Below, one piece after another: positions 45,212 to 52,790 of a DNA stretch of 64,000 nucleotides (position 1 is the stretch's first letter; every line of letters starts with the position of its first letter). The notes beneath the pieces are model-generated. The model was not told where the DNA came from, ran no database searches, and worked only from the letters and a program-made list of their open reading frames with translations. The position numbers were made by a program, and so were the translations under genes. The stretch comes from Deinococcus metalli (GTDB lineage: Bacteria > Deinococcota > Deinococci > Deinococcales > Deinococcaceae), in contig NZ_JACHFK010000002.1 of assembly GCF_014201805.1 (NCBI RefSeq), positions 1 to 64,000 on the forward strand, in the 5' to 3' direction.

Positions 45212-46099
45212 TCAGCCTTTCAGGCCGCTGGTGATGGCGGCGTCGGTGAGGTAGCGCTGGACGAAGAGGTACGCGATGACGGTCGGCAGCGTCGAGAGGG
45301 TCGCGCCGGCCATCAGCACGGGGATATTGACCGTGAACTGGTTCTGGAGGCTCAGCAGCCCCACCGAGAGCAGCATCTTGTCGCTGCTCTGCAGCACGAT
45401 CAGCGGCCAGATGAACGACTGCCAGTTGCCCAGGAACGAGAACAGCCACGCGGCGGCGATGGCGCCCTTCGCGGCGGGCAGGGCCACGTGCCGCAGCGCC
45501 GTGAACCACGAGCCGCCGTCGATCAGGACGCTTTCCTCCAGCGACCGGGGCAGCGAGCGGAAGAACTGGAACAGCAGGAAGACCGTGAAGCCGCTGGCGA
45601 TACTGGGCACGATCAGCGCCGTGTACGAGTCGTACCAGCCGAGGGCGCGGATCAGCAGGAACACCGGGATGATCGTCACCTGCCACGGAATCATCAGCGA
45701 CAGCAGGTGCGAGCCGAACCACAGGCCCTGCCCCGGGAAGCGCAGCCGGGCGAAGGCGTACGCGGCGGGCGCGGCCGAGAGGATGTTCAGCGTGGCGATC
45801 AGCACGCTCGTCCAGAACGAGTTGAAGAACATCTTGCCGAACGGGATGGTCGCGAAGAGCTGCGTGAAGTTGGCGACACTCCACTCCGCGGGCAGCCACA
45901 CCGGCGGCCACGTGTACGCCTCGGCCGGGGTCTTGAAGGCGGTCAGGATCATCCACGCGAAGGGCAGCAGGATCGCCAGCGCCCCCAGCGTCAGGAACGC
46001 GACCAGCGCGGCCTGTGCGCCCTGCGTGCGGACCCGGATGGACGCGTCGCGCCTGTCGGCGGTGCCGGCCGCACTCCGCAGCGGTTCAGACCTGGTCAT
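45212..46099 (-). CDS. Sugar ABC transporter permease (MalG-like)
   Basis: A 295-aa permease with six membrane helices. It starts after a charged N-terminus with ALVAFLTLGALAILLPFAWMILTAFKTPAEAY, then has FNSFWTSVLIATLNILSAAPAAYAFARL. The EAA coupling loop is EESVLIDGGSWFTALRHVALPAAKGAI and the C-terminus is RYLTDAAITSGLKG, the canonical end of MalG proteins. The ATG at 46099 overlaps the MalF-like gene by 14 bp. It is paired with that permease for oligosaccharide import. Confidence 0.93.
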   Translation of the reverse strand: MTRSEPLRSAAGTADRRDASIRVRTQGAQAALVAFLTLGALAILLPFAWMILTAFKTPAEAYTWPPVWLPAEWSVANFTQLFATIPFGKMFFNSFWTSVLIATLNILSAAPAAYAFARLRFPGQGLWFGSHLLSLMIPWQVTIIPVFLLIRALGWYDSYTALIVPSIASGFTVFLLFQFFRSLPRSLEESVLIDGGSWFTALRHVALPAAKGAIAAAWLFSFLGNWQSFIWPLIVLQSSDKMLLSVGLLSLQNQFTVNIPVLMAGATLSTLPTVIAYLFVQRYLTDAAITSGLKG

Positions 46100-47018
46100 A
46101 GTTCACCCACCGGTTCTGGGCGCGCCACTGCACGACCATCAGCACGATCAGCACGGCGGCGAGCAGCCACGCCAGCGCCGAGGCGTAGCCCATCTTGAAG
46201 AAGGTGAAGGCCGTCTTGTAGATGTACAGCGCGACCGTGGTGCTGCTGTCGCCGGGGCCGCCATTCGACAGCACCAGCACGGCCTCGAACACCTGCAACG
46301 CCCCGATCAGGCTCAGGACCAGCACCAGGAACACCGTGGGGCTGACCATCGGCAGCGTGATGGAGCGGAAGGCCTGCCACGGCGTCGCGCCGTCGAGCTG
46401 CGCGGCTTCGTACAGGTCCTTCGGCACGCTGGCGAGGCTCGCCAGGAACAGGATGATCCCCTGCCCGGAGCCCTGCCACACGCTGAACACCGCGACCGCC
46501 GGCAGCACCCATGTGGGCGAGCCCAGCCAGTTCGGGCCGTGGACACCCAGCCACCCCAGGATCAGGTTCACGAGGCCCTGCGGCGCGAGCAGCACCTGCC
46601 ACAGCAGCGCGACCGCTACGCCGATGGTGACCATCGGCAGGTAATACACCGTGCGGAACACCGTCCTCAGCCACCCGGCCCGCAGGTTGTTGATCCACAC
46701 CGCCAGCGTCATGGAGATCACCACGCCGGTCGGCACGGCCAGCAGCACGTACAGCAGGGTGTGCGACAGGGCTGACGTCGCCCGCGAGTCCTGGAGGGCG
46801 GCGGCGTAGTTCTGCACGCCCACGAAGTTCGGCTGACTCAGGCCGCCCCAGTCCGTCAGCGAGATGCCCAGCGACGCCGCGATGGGCAACACGGCGAACA
46901 CCACGATCCCCAGCGTGCTGGGCAGGATCAGCAGCAGGGCCAGCAGCGTTTCCTGGCGGCGCATGGGCGAGACGCGGGCCCGGCGCCTGGACGAAAGAAG
47001 GGGAGAAGTGGCCTGCAT
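46086..47018 (-). CDS. Sugar ABC transporter permease (MalF-like)
   Basis: A 310-aa permease beginning after a basic N-terminus (SSRRRARVSPMRRQE) with LLALLLILPSTLGIVVFAVLP. It has the periplasmic GLSQPNFVGVQNYAAAL motif of sugar permeases and the EAA loop YEAAQLDGATPWQAFRSITLPMVSP. The end is GYASALAWLLAAVLIVLMVVQWR. The ATG at 47018 is preceded by an almost perfect Shine-Dalgarno AGGAGGTGAT. It lies 33 bp after the CBM9-GH114 gene, so hydrolase and transporter are made together. Confidence 0.93.
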   Translation of the reverse strand: MQATSPLLSSRRRARVSPMRRQETLLALLLILPSTLGIVVFAVLPIAASLGISLTDWGGLSQPNFVGVQNYAAALQDSRATSALSHTLLYVLLAVPTGVVISMTLAVWINNLRAGWLRTVFRTVYYLPMVTIGVAVALLWQVLLAPQGLVNLILGWLGVHGPNWLGSPTWVLPAVAVFSVWQGSGQGIILFLASLASVPKDLYEAAQLDGATPWQAFRSITLPMVSPTVFLVLVLSLIGALQVFEAVLVLSNGGPGDSSTTVALYIYKTAFTFFKMGYASALAWLLAAVLIVLMVVQWRAQNRWVNYDQV

Positions 47019-47051
47019 ATCACCTCCTGGCCGGACAGGGCCGGTCGAGCC

Positions 47052-48506
47052 TCACGGATTGACCTCAAGGATTTCATCCAGGTTGATGGTCGAGACGAAG
47101 GGAATGAAGTTGTAGCTCTTGGCCCGCTGGTAGTCACGGGTGATCACGTCGGTCTGGCTGGCCTGGGCGTAGTCGAGCGCGAGCACCACCAGACCGCGCT
47201 TGCTGAGGTTCTCCACGAAACTGGGATCGCCGCTGACGCTGCCGTAGGTCTTCTTGCCGAAGTCGTAGCCGCTGGAGAAGTTCTCGAACATCACGGCGTC
47301 GATGCTGCTCGAGGTGTCGTTCAGCAGCGCGAAGCCGCGGTTCTGCACCAGCACGGCGTCCGGATACGTGGCGCGCAGGTCCTCGACGATCTTGACCAGG
47401 CCGGGCGCGATCTTGGGGTACAGGTCGGCGGTGTCCAGCGTGTCCAAGAAGAAGCCGTCAAAGCCGCGCTTCTTCAGGGCCGCGGCCTGCTCCTTGATGA
47501 TCGCCTGCCACCCGGACTGCGTGGCGTCGATGAATTTCGAGCCCCAGTTCTTGTTCTCGCCCAGAATCCACGCGGGCTGGACGCGGCCGGCGTACGCGCT
47601 GTTCTTGTCGAGTTCCCCGATGGTCAGGTACGAGATCACGCGCGTGCCGTTGTCGTGCAGGGCCTTCATTTGCGCGTCGGTCACGGTGTAGGGCTGCACG
47701 ATGGCGAGGTCGTAGTTTTTCAGCTTCTCAACGTCAGCGGCCTTCTTGCCGTAGTACACGGAATACGACCCGATGTCCGACACCCGGCTGGTGATGGGCG
47801 CCCCGGCCGGTGACTTGCCGAGGGCCGCGCTGATCGACTGCGCGAGGGCCGCCGGGTCGCCGGGCTGCTCTACAAAGGTCAGGTAGCCGTAGTTGTTGGG
47901 CGAGTTGAAGTCCCCGCCGACCGGCCACAGCGGGTACTCGGCGGCCTTCTGGTGCTCGCGGCCGACCTTCAGCGCCCACACGTCCCCGGCTCCCGCCGCG
48001 GGGAAGGTGGCGCTGTTCAGCGGTATGGCGAGTTCCAGCACCCAGCGGCTCTGCTCGATGCGTCCGGCACTCTTGTAGTCGGTGGTGGCGGTGTAGGCCT
48101 TGAAGCGCGTGCCCGCCGGGTTGATGGCGAAGTGGGCCTCGGCGGGCACCTTGGCGTACGGGGTCGTGCGCACGAACAGCTCCATCACGTCGTCGTTCCA
48201 CCACTCACCCGCGTCCTGCGCGAGCTTGGCGACCACGGTGTCCTTGGGCTGGTCGAACACCCCCAGCACGTACAGGTTCTGCGCGTCCCACGCCACCGAG
48301 TAGTACCCGGCGTTCTTCACGGGCACGCTGGGCACGCCGTTGCTCTGGATCACCGCGTATTTCGGCAGGCCGTCCCACTGCCCCAGGTCGCCGCCGATGG
48401 TGATGGTCTTGTGCACGGCCTGGGCCACGCTGGTGGGGGGCACCAGTCCCGTCTGGGCCGAGGCGACGGAGGCGAGCAGGGACGCGGTGAGCAGGGCACG
48501 CTTCAT
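47052..48506 (-). CDS. Secreted CBM9-like plus GH114 endo-polygalactosaminidase
   Basis: A 484-aa exported enzyme. The signal peptide (residues 1-17) ends at ASA-QT, without a lipobox. A CBM9-type sugar-binding domain (about 33-225) carries GGDLGQWDGLPKY, YYSVAWDAQNLYVLGVFDQ and WWNDDVMELFVR. The GH114 domain (about 247-484) has YSVYYGKKAADVEKL, ISYLTIGELD (Glu298), GFDGFFLDTLDTAD (Asp355, Asp358), VLVQNRGF and VMFENFSSGYDFG. It should cut alpha-1,4-galactosamine polymer outside the membrane, feeding the ABC transporter encoded next. The ATG at 48506 follows GGGAGG and overlaps the regulator's stop. Confidence 0.92.
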   Translation of the reverse strand: MKRALLTASLLASVASAQTGLVPPTSVAQAVHKTITIGGDLGQWDGLPKYAVIQSNGVPSVPVKNAGYYSVAWDAQNLYVLGVFDQPKDTVVAKLAQDAGEWWNDDVMELFVRTTPYAKVPAEAHFAINPAGTRFKAYTATTDYKSAGRIEQSRWVLELAIPLNSATFPAAGAGDVWALKVGREHQKAAEYPLWPVGGDFNSPNNYGYLTFVEQPGDPAALAQSISAALGKSPAGAPITSRVSDIGSYSVYYGKKAADVEKLKNYDLAIVQPYTVTDAQMKALHDNGTRVISYLTIGELDKNSAYAGRVQPAWILGENKNWGSKFIDATQSGWQAIIKEQAAALKKRGFDGFFLDTLDTADLYPKIAPGLVKIVEDLRATYPDAVLVQNRGFALLNDTSSSIDAVMFENFSSGYDFGKKTYGSVSGDPSFVENLSKRGLVVLALDYAQASQTDVITRDYQRAKSYNFIPFVSTINLDEILEVNP

Positions 48507-49282
48507 GAAGTCCTCCCGAGTGGCACGACGGTGGCGGCCACGTTCAGTTCGGCAAGCCGCGTCTTCCACGCGGCGTCCAGACGGCTGTCGGTAATCAGGG
48601 TGTGGGCGGCCGTGACCGGCGCGACCGCGTAGGGGGCGCTGTCTCCGAACTTGCTGGAGTCGGCCAGCACGATGGGCTGCGACGTGCGGCCGATCATCAC
48701 GCGGTTGAGGCTCGCCTCGGCGGGGTTGAGGGTGTACATGCGGGCGTCGTCGCGCACGGCGCTGGTGCCCAGGTACAGCTGGTCGAACCACAGCTCGCCC
48801 AGCATCTGCTCGGCATACGGCCCGACCATCGACAGGTTCTCGTTGCGCAGCTGGCCGCCCAGCAGGTTCACGCTGACGTTCTCCACGTTCACGAGTTCCT
48901 GCGCGACCGCCAGCCCGTTCGTGAACACGGTCAGCGGCAGGGGTTCCAGCCGCAGGCGCCGCGCGAGTTGCAGCACGGTCGTGCCGGCATCCAGAAACAC
49001 CGTCGTGTGAGGACGCAGCAGCCCGAAGGCGACCTCCCCGATGGCCCGCTTGGCCTCGACGTGGTCCTGTGCCCGTGCCTGGAAGGCGATTTCCGGCCCG
49101 GCGCCGTCGGCCAGGCGGGCGCCGCCGTGCGTGCGGGTCACGATGCCGTTTTCCTCCAGCCGCTGGAGGTCGCGCCGGATGGTGACGATCGAGGCGCCGG
49201 TCGCGTCGGCGAGTTCCTCGACGCGCGCGAAGCCGTTGCTGTAGAGGTGGTGCTGGATTTTGTTGATGCGGTCAGACTGCAT
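48503..49282 (-). CDS. DeoR/GlpR-family repressor of hexosamine operon
   Basis: A 259-aa regulator. The N-terminal winged helix (residues 1-57) has ADATGASIVTIRRDLQRLEENGIVTRTHGG, the exact DeoR-family recognition region. The C-terminal DeoRC sensor domain has FLDAGTTVLQLARRL, TVFTNGLAVAQEL, LLGGQLRNENLSMVGP and KFGDSAPYAVAPV, which bind phosphorylated sugars. AgaR and LacR-type relatives sense GalN/tagatose phosphates. The ATG at 49282 follows AAGGAG; the upstream in-frame extension is non-homologous. It is the first gene of its own operon and therefore likely autoregulated through the palindromes at 49351-49416. Confidence 0.92.
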   Translation of the reverse strand: MQSDRINKIQHHLYSNGFARVEELADATGASIVTIRRDLQRLEENGIVTRTHGGARLADGAGPEIAFQARAQDHVEAKRAIGEVAFGLLRPHTTVFLDAGTTVLQLARRLRLEPLPLTVFTNGLAVAQELVNVENVSVNLLGGQLRNENLSMVGPYAEQMLGELWFDQLYLGTSAVRDDARMYTLNPAEASLNRVMIGRTSQPIVLADSSKFGDSAPYAVAPVTAAHTLITDSRLDAAWKTRLAELNVAATVVPLGRTS

Positions 49283-49350
49283 CGGTCTCCTTATGGCCGC
49301 GGGGAACGCGGGCCATGGCATGAGCGGCCGGTTGGTGCCGGCGCTCCCTG

Positions 49351-49365
49351 TGATCGATGCGATCA
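49351..49365. promoter_or_regulatory. Operator-like palindrome at the transcription start
   Basis: TGATCGATGCGATCA is a perfect inverted repeat (arms TGATCG and CGATCA around ATG). It covers the predicted start site, 0-15 bp downstream of the -10 box. The same CGATCA half-site returns twice at 49553-49558 and 49563-49568. This is the best candidate site for the DeoR repressor. Confidence 0.55.
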
Positions 49366-49393
49366 CCATAGCAGGCGAAGCGAACAATAGCAA
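49365..49393 (-). promoter_or_regulatory. Promoter of the DeoR/hexosamine operon
   Basis: On the minus strand a -35 box TTGCTA (49393-49388) and a -10 box TATGGT (49370-49365) are separated by exactly 17 bp, about 83 bp before the regulator's start codon. The -10 hexamer equals that of the peptide-type operon promoter at 32703-32708. A perfect palindrome abuts its downstream side and an inverted repeat touches its upstream side. Confidence 0.6.
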
Positions 49394-49416
49394 CCAAAAT
49401 CTAGATCGTTTTTGGT
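49393..49416. promoter_or_regulatory. Inverted repeat upstream of the -35 box
   Basis: ACCAAAA (49393-49399) and TTTTGGT (49410-49416) form a perfect 7-bp inverted repeat with a 10-bp spacer. The spacer side contains AAAACGATC on the minus strand (49412-49404). The same nonamer occurs on the plus strand at 49549-49557. It could be an activator site or a second repressor site. Confidence 0.45.
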
Positions 49417-49789
49417 CGAACTGAGGTTTAGGTAGATGTAGGTCTGATACCTGCCGGGCCATGAGCGGGGTGGGGAAGCATCGAATAGACGCTGACCGTG
49501 CACACTGGCATCATTCTCAGAGGGCAGGGCCACGCTGGGAGCCTCCTTAAAACGATCAGAATCGATCATAGAGAGGGGTCGGTTGAGCCTGGTCGTGCCC
49601 TCCCTTGCCGCCGCCTACGCATGCTGCTTCCCTGGGAGTGGGGGCGGATTACGTCACACCCGGTCAGTTCTCGCCCGACCTTGGTCCGTGGTGGAGCCGG
49701 CCGGGCAGGCGTGTAATGGGGGCGTCGGAGCATCACCTGTGCGCTGCCCGGTCGGGACGGCGCGCCCACTTCACGCCCGGAGGTTCACC
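49417..49789. other. Divergent region between DeoR operon and cupredoxin gene
   Basis: About 370 bp with no credible gene. It holds the AAAACGATC nonamer on the plus strand (49549-49557) and tandem CGATCA half-sites 10 bp apart (49553-49558 and 49563-49568), the spacing of one helical turn. The remainder up to the cupredoxin ribosome binding site (CCGGAGG near 49777-49783) is GC-rich and unremarkable. I could not fit a plus-strand promoter. Confidence 0.4.
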
Positions 49790-50179
49790 ATGAACAAACG
49801 TGTGCTCGTCGGTTCCCTCGCCGGTCTGGGGCTGCTCGCCGCCGCCCTGCCGTCCCTCGCGCAGTCCACGCCGGCCCCGGCCGCCGCCCCCACCGCCGTC
49901 ACGATGAAACTCATGGAATGGACGATGGGCATGGACATGACGCCCATGAAGGCCAAGGGACCGGTCACGTTCAACATCGAGAACGTCGGGAAGTTCCCGC
50001 ACGCCCTCGCCATCGAGGGCAAGATCGGCGGTCAGGACTTTGAGCTGTCCACCGTCGTCCTGAAGCCCGGCGAGAAGACCAGCCTGACCGTCAACCTGCC
50101 GGCCGGCACGTACACCGTGTACTGCCCGGTCGGCAAGCATGAGGAACAGGGCATGAAGGCCGATCTGGTCATCGAGTAG
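49790..50179 (+). CDS. Exported cupredoxin (plastocyanin-like) copper protein
   Basis: A 129-aa protein with a signal peptide (MNKRVLVGSLAGLGLLAAAL, cleaved near LAQ-ST) and an Ala/Pro-rich linker. The cupredoxin fold carries GKFPHALAIEG (first copper His about residue 66) and YCPVGKHEEQGM (Cys, His and Met ligands in Cys-x4-His-x4-Met spacing, about 111-121). The early segment MEWTMGMDMTPM is unusually rich in Met and could bind extra copper. The ATG at 49790 follows CCGGAGG. It probably carries electrons or copper in the envelope. It is not obviously linked to the flanking sugar genes. Confidence 0.88.
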   Translation: MNKRVLVGSLAGLGLLAAALPSLAQSTPAPAAAPTAVTMKLMEWTMGMDMTPMKAKGPVTFNIENVGKFPHALAIEGKIGGQDFELSTVVLKPGEKTSLTVNLPAGTYTVYCPVGKHEEQGMKADLVIE

Positions 50180-50198
50180 CCCCCACGCCGCGCTGCCG

Positions 50199-50261
50199 GG
50201 CGGCCGGACCACCGTCTCCCCCTGCGTCCCCATCCCCGGAGGTGAGGGTGGTCCGGCCGCC
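50199..50261. terminator. Long perfect hairpin after cupredoxin gene
   Basis: GGCGGCCGGACCACC (50199-50213) and GGTGGTCCGGCCGCC (50247-50261) form a perfect 15-bp stem with a 33-nt loop, 20 bp beyond the cupredoxin stop and 18 bp before the next gene. It is probably a terminator or mRNA end; there is no T tract. Confidence 0.55.
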
Positions 50262-50279
50262 ACGCGTCATGCTGGGGGC

Positions 50280-51407
50280 ATGAACCCGGACGACATCCTG
50301 GTGATCGGGGCAGGCCCGGCCGGGCTGGCGGTGGCCGCCTGCCTGCACGCAGCCGGTCTGCCCTACACGCTGGTGGAGCGCGAGGCGCATGTGGCGGCCA
50401 CGTGGCGACGGCACTACGACCGGCTGCACCTGCACACCACCCGCGACCTCTCGACCCTGCCACACGGACCCTGGCCGACGGGCACACCCACCTACCCGTC
50501 ACGGGAACAGGTCGTGGCCTACCTCGACGCCTACGCCGCGCGGCACGGCATCTCGCCGCGCGTGGGCGTGACCGTCGAGCACGTCCGGCGCGACGGTGAC
50601 CGCTTCACCGTGCGAACGGACCGTGGCACCCTCACGCCGCGCGTGGTGGTGTTTGCCACCGGCACGAACGCTGTGCCGGTCAAGCCGGACTTCCCCGATC
50701 TGGAGAACTTCGCGGGCTCGGTCACGTACGCCGCCACCTACCGCAACCCCGCGCCGTACGGCGGGAAACGCACGCTGGTGGTCGGCAGCGGGAACTCCGG
50801 CGCGGAGATCGCTCTCGACCTCGCCGAGCACGGTGTGGAGGTGTCCATGGTCGTGCGCGGCCCCGTGCACGTGGTTCCCCGAGACGTGTTGGGGCGGCCC
50901 AGTCAGGCGACCAGCATCCTGCTGTCACGCCTGCCCATCGACGTGCGCGACCGCATCGTGGGCACCGTGATGCGCCTCGCCGTGGGCGATCTGAGCCGCT
51001 ACGGCATCCGCCGCCCCACCCGGGGCCTGAACCGCACCATCGTGGAGGACGGCCGTATTCCGATGCTGGACATCGGTACGGTCCGCATGATCAGGGCCGG
51101 GCGCATCCGCGTGTTGCCCGCCGTGCAGCGTGTGCACGCCGCCGACGTGACCTTCGCGGACGGCCGGACGCTGCCCTTCGACGCTCTCATCCTCGCCACC
51201 GGCTACCGACCCGGCCTGGAGGGCGTCATTGACGGGTATGGTGCCCTCAGCGACGACAGGGGCCGGCCCCGCGTGAACGGCGGGCTGAGCGGCGCTGAGG
51301 GTCTGTACTTCGTGGGCTACGGCATCGCGCCCACCGGCGTGCTGCGCACCATCGCGCAGGAGGCGCCGAGGGTCGCGGCACTGGTCAAGCGCGACGTGTC
51401 GGCGTGA
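50280..51407 (+). CDS. Flavin-containing monooxygenase-like NAD(P)/FAD oxidoreductase
   Basis: A 375-aa flavoprotein. It has FAD motif IGAGPAGLAVAACL (residues about 8-21), ATWRRHYDRLHLHTTRDLSTLP (the 'xWxxxYxxLxLxT' pattern of YUCCA-like and Baeyer-Villiger enzymes), ATGTNAVP and NADP motif VVGSGNSGAEIALDL (about 165-179). The C-terminal ATGYRP is the family signature. It likely oxygenates or oxidises a small lipophilic or amine substrate in the cytoplasm. The ATG at 50280 fits homology and lies just after a strong hairpin, so it may have its own promoter inside the loop region or rely on read-through. Confidence 0.88.
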   Translation: MNPDDILVIGAGPAGLAVAACLHAAGLPYTLVEREAHVAATWRRHYDRLHLHTTRDLSTLPHGPWPTGTPTYPSREQVVAYLDAYAARHGISPRVGVTVEHVRRDGDRFTVRTDRGTLTPRVVVFATGTNAVPVKPDFPDLENFAGSVTYAATYRNPAPYGGKRTLVVGSGNSGAEIALDLAEHGVEVSMVVRGPVHVVPRDVLGRPSQATSILLSRLPIDVRDRIVGTVMRLAVGDLSRYGIRRPTRGLNRTIVEDGRIPMLDIGTVRMIRAGRIRVLPAVQRVHAADVTFADGRTLPFDALILATGYRPGLEGVIDGYGALSDDRGRPRVNGGLSGAEGLYFVGYGIAPTGVLRTIAQEAPRVAALVKRDVSA

Positions 51408-51442
51408 CCCGGCCGACTCGCGGCAGTCTTCGGTGCGGGTGA

Positions 51443-51461
51443 AGGGAGGGCATCACTCCCT
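51443..51461. terminator. Weak hairpin between convergent genes
   Basis: AGGGAG (51443-51448) pairs with CTCCCT (51456-51461) around a 7-nt loop in the 66 bp between the flavin monooxygenase and the guanine deaminase genes, which point at each other. It is short, and without a T tract it is only a possible shared terminator. Confidence 0.35.
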
Positions 51462-51473
51462 CCACCTGTGCAC

Positions 51474-52790
51474 TCAGACCGCCTGAACCTCCGACCGCGC
51501 GTGTACGTGCTCGCCGCCGATCCACACGCCCGCCACGTCCGCCGGTGTGCCGGTGGCGAAGGCCGCCGCCAGGGCGCGTTCGGGGCTGCTGGCGTGGCGG
51601 AATACGGCGTCCAGCGGTGTGCCGGGCGCGGGCGACAGGTGCACCGCGTCGAAGGCCTTGCCGACCTCGAACGATCCGGTCTGGCCGTCCAGATCGAGCG
51701 CCCGCGCGCCCGCGAGCGTGGCGAGGTACAGCAGGTGCGTGGGCGTCAGCGGCACGCCGTCCGGCATCAGGTTCTGCATGAAGTGCGCCTGCAGCCCCTC
51801 CTTGAGCAGCGAGAAGCCGGTGCCGCCGCCCACGTCGCTGCCCAGCGATACGGGTACGCCCGCGTCCAGATGACGGCGCAGCGGGAAGAAGCCGCTGCCC
51901 AGCGCCGAGTTGCTGCACGGGCAGTGCGCGGCCGTGCAGTGGTGGGTGGCCATCACGCCCAGCTCGCGGTCGCTGGGCCAGACGTTGTGCGCGAGCACGC
52001 TGCGCCGGCCGACCAGCCCGGCCTTCTCGTAGGTGTCGAGGTAGTCGCGCGCGCCGGGGAACAGGTCCCGCACCACCTCGATCTCGCGGCCGTTCTCGTT
52101 GATGTGGGAGGTGAAGCGCACGTCCGGGAACTCGCGCATCAGGGCGGCGCAGGCCTCCAGAATGCCCTCCGACGCGCTGAGGCTGAAGCGCGGCGTCACC
52201 GCGTACAGATTCCGGCCCACGCCGTGCCAGCGCAGGGTCAGGGCGCGGCCCTCGGCGTACGCGCGTTCCGGCGTGGTGTGCAGTTCGTCCCGCAGCAGGC
52301 GGTCGCTGACGACCAGACCGCTCACGGCGCGCAGGCCGCGCCGGGTGGCCTCCTCGAAGAAGACGTCCACCGCGCCCGCGATGTGCGAGCCGAACACCAG
52401 CGCGGTCGTGGTGCCCGCTTCCAGCAGGCCGCCCACAAAGTCCCGCGCCACGCCGCGCGCGTACGCCACGTCGGCCATGCGGGCCTCCTCGGGCAGCGCG
52501 CACTGGTCCAGCCAGTCGAGCAGCGGCAGGCCCAGGCCGCCGATCACGCGCACCTGCGGGTAGTGCACGTGCGTGTCGATGAAGCCCGGCAGCAGCAGGC
52601 CGCCGCGCAGGTCCGTCACGGGCACGTCCGGGTGGGCGGCGCGCAGGTCGGCGTACGGGCCGGCCGCGCGGATCACGCCGCCGTCCACGAGCAGGCCGCC
52701 GTCATCGTGTGCGTGCAGGGCGTCGGCGTCCGTGAAGGGGTTGGTGGGCGTGTGCAGGATGGTGGCGCGGTAGAGGGTCGGGGAAGTCAC
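51474..52790 (-). CDS. guaD: Guanine deaminase
   Basis: A 438-aa zinc amidohydrolase. It has DTHVHYPQVRVIG (metal His-x-His, about residues 69-81), FTSHINENGREIE (His about 226), SVLAHNVWPSDRE (His), HCTAAHCPCSNSALGSGFFPL and LGSDVGGGTGFSLL (catalytic Asp). These are the guanine deaminase signatures ('HCPCSN', 'GSDVGGG'). It converts guanine to xanthine, which the neighbouring xanthine dehydrogenase oxidises. The GTG at 52790 follows AAAGGACACC and overlaps xdhC (GTGA). It is the last gene of the purine catabolic operon. Confidence 0.93.
   Translation of the reverse strand: MTSPTLYRATILHTPTNPFTDADALHAHDDGGLLVDGGVIRAAGPYADLRAAHPDVPVTDLRGGLLLPGFIDTHVHYPQVRVIGGLGLPLLDWLDQCALPEEARMADVAYARGVARDFVGGLLEAGTTTALVFGSHIAGAVDVFFEEATRRGLRAVSGLVVSDRLLRDELHTTPERAYAEGRALTLRWHGVGRNLYAVTPRFSLSASEGILEACAALMREFPDVRFTSHINENGREIEVVRDLFPGARDYLDTYEKAGLVGRRSVLAHNVWPSDRELGVMATHHCTAAHCPCSNSALGSGFFPLRRHLDAGVPVSLGSDVGGGTGFSLLKEGLQAHFMQNLMPDGVPLTPTHLLYLATLAGARALDLDGQTGSFEVGKAFDAVHLSPAPGTPLDAVFRHASSPERALAAAFATGTPADVAGVWIGGEHVHARSEVQAV

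Noticed and set aside
38878..50261. Calling hairpins rho-independent terminators with certainty
   Set aside because: The stems at 38878-38910 and 50199-50261 are strong but lack T tracts, so the calls stay tentative.
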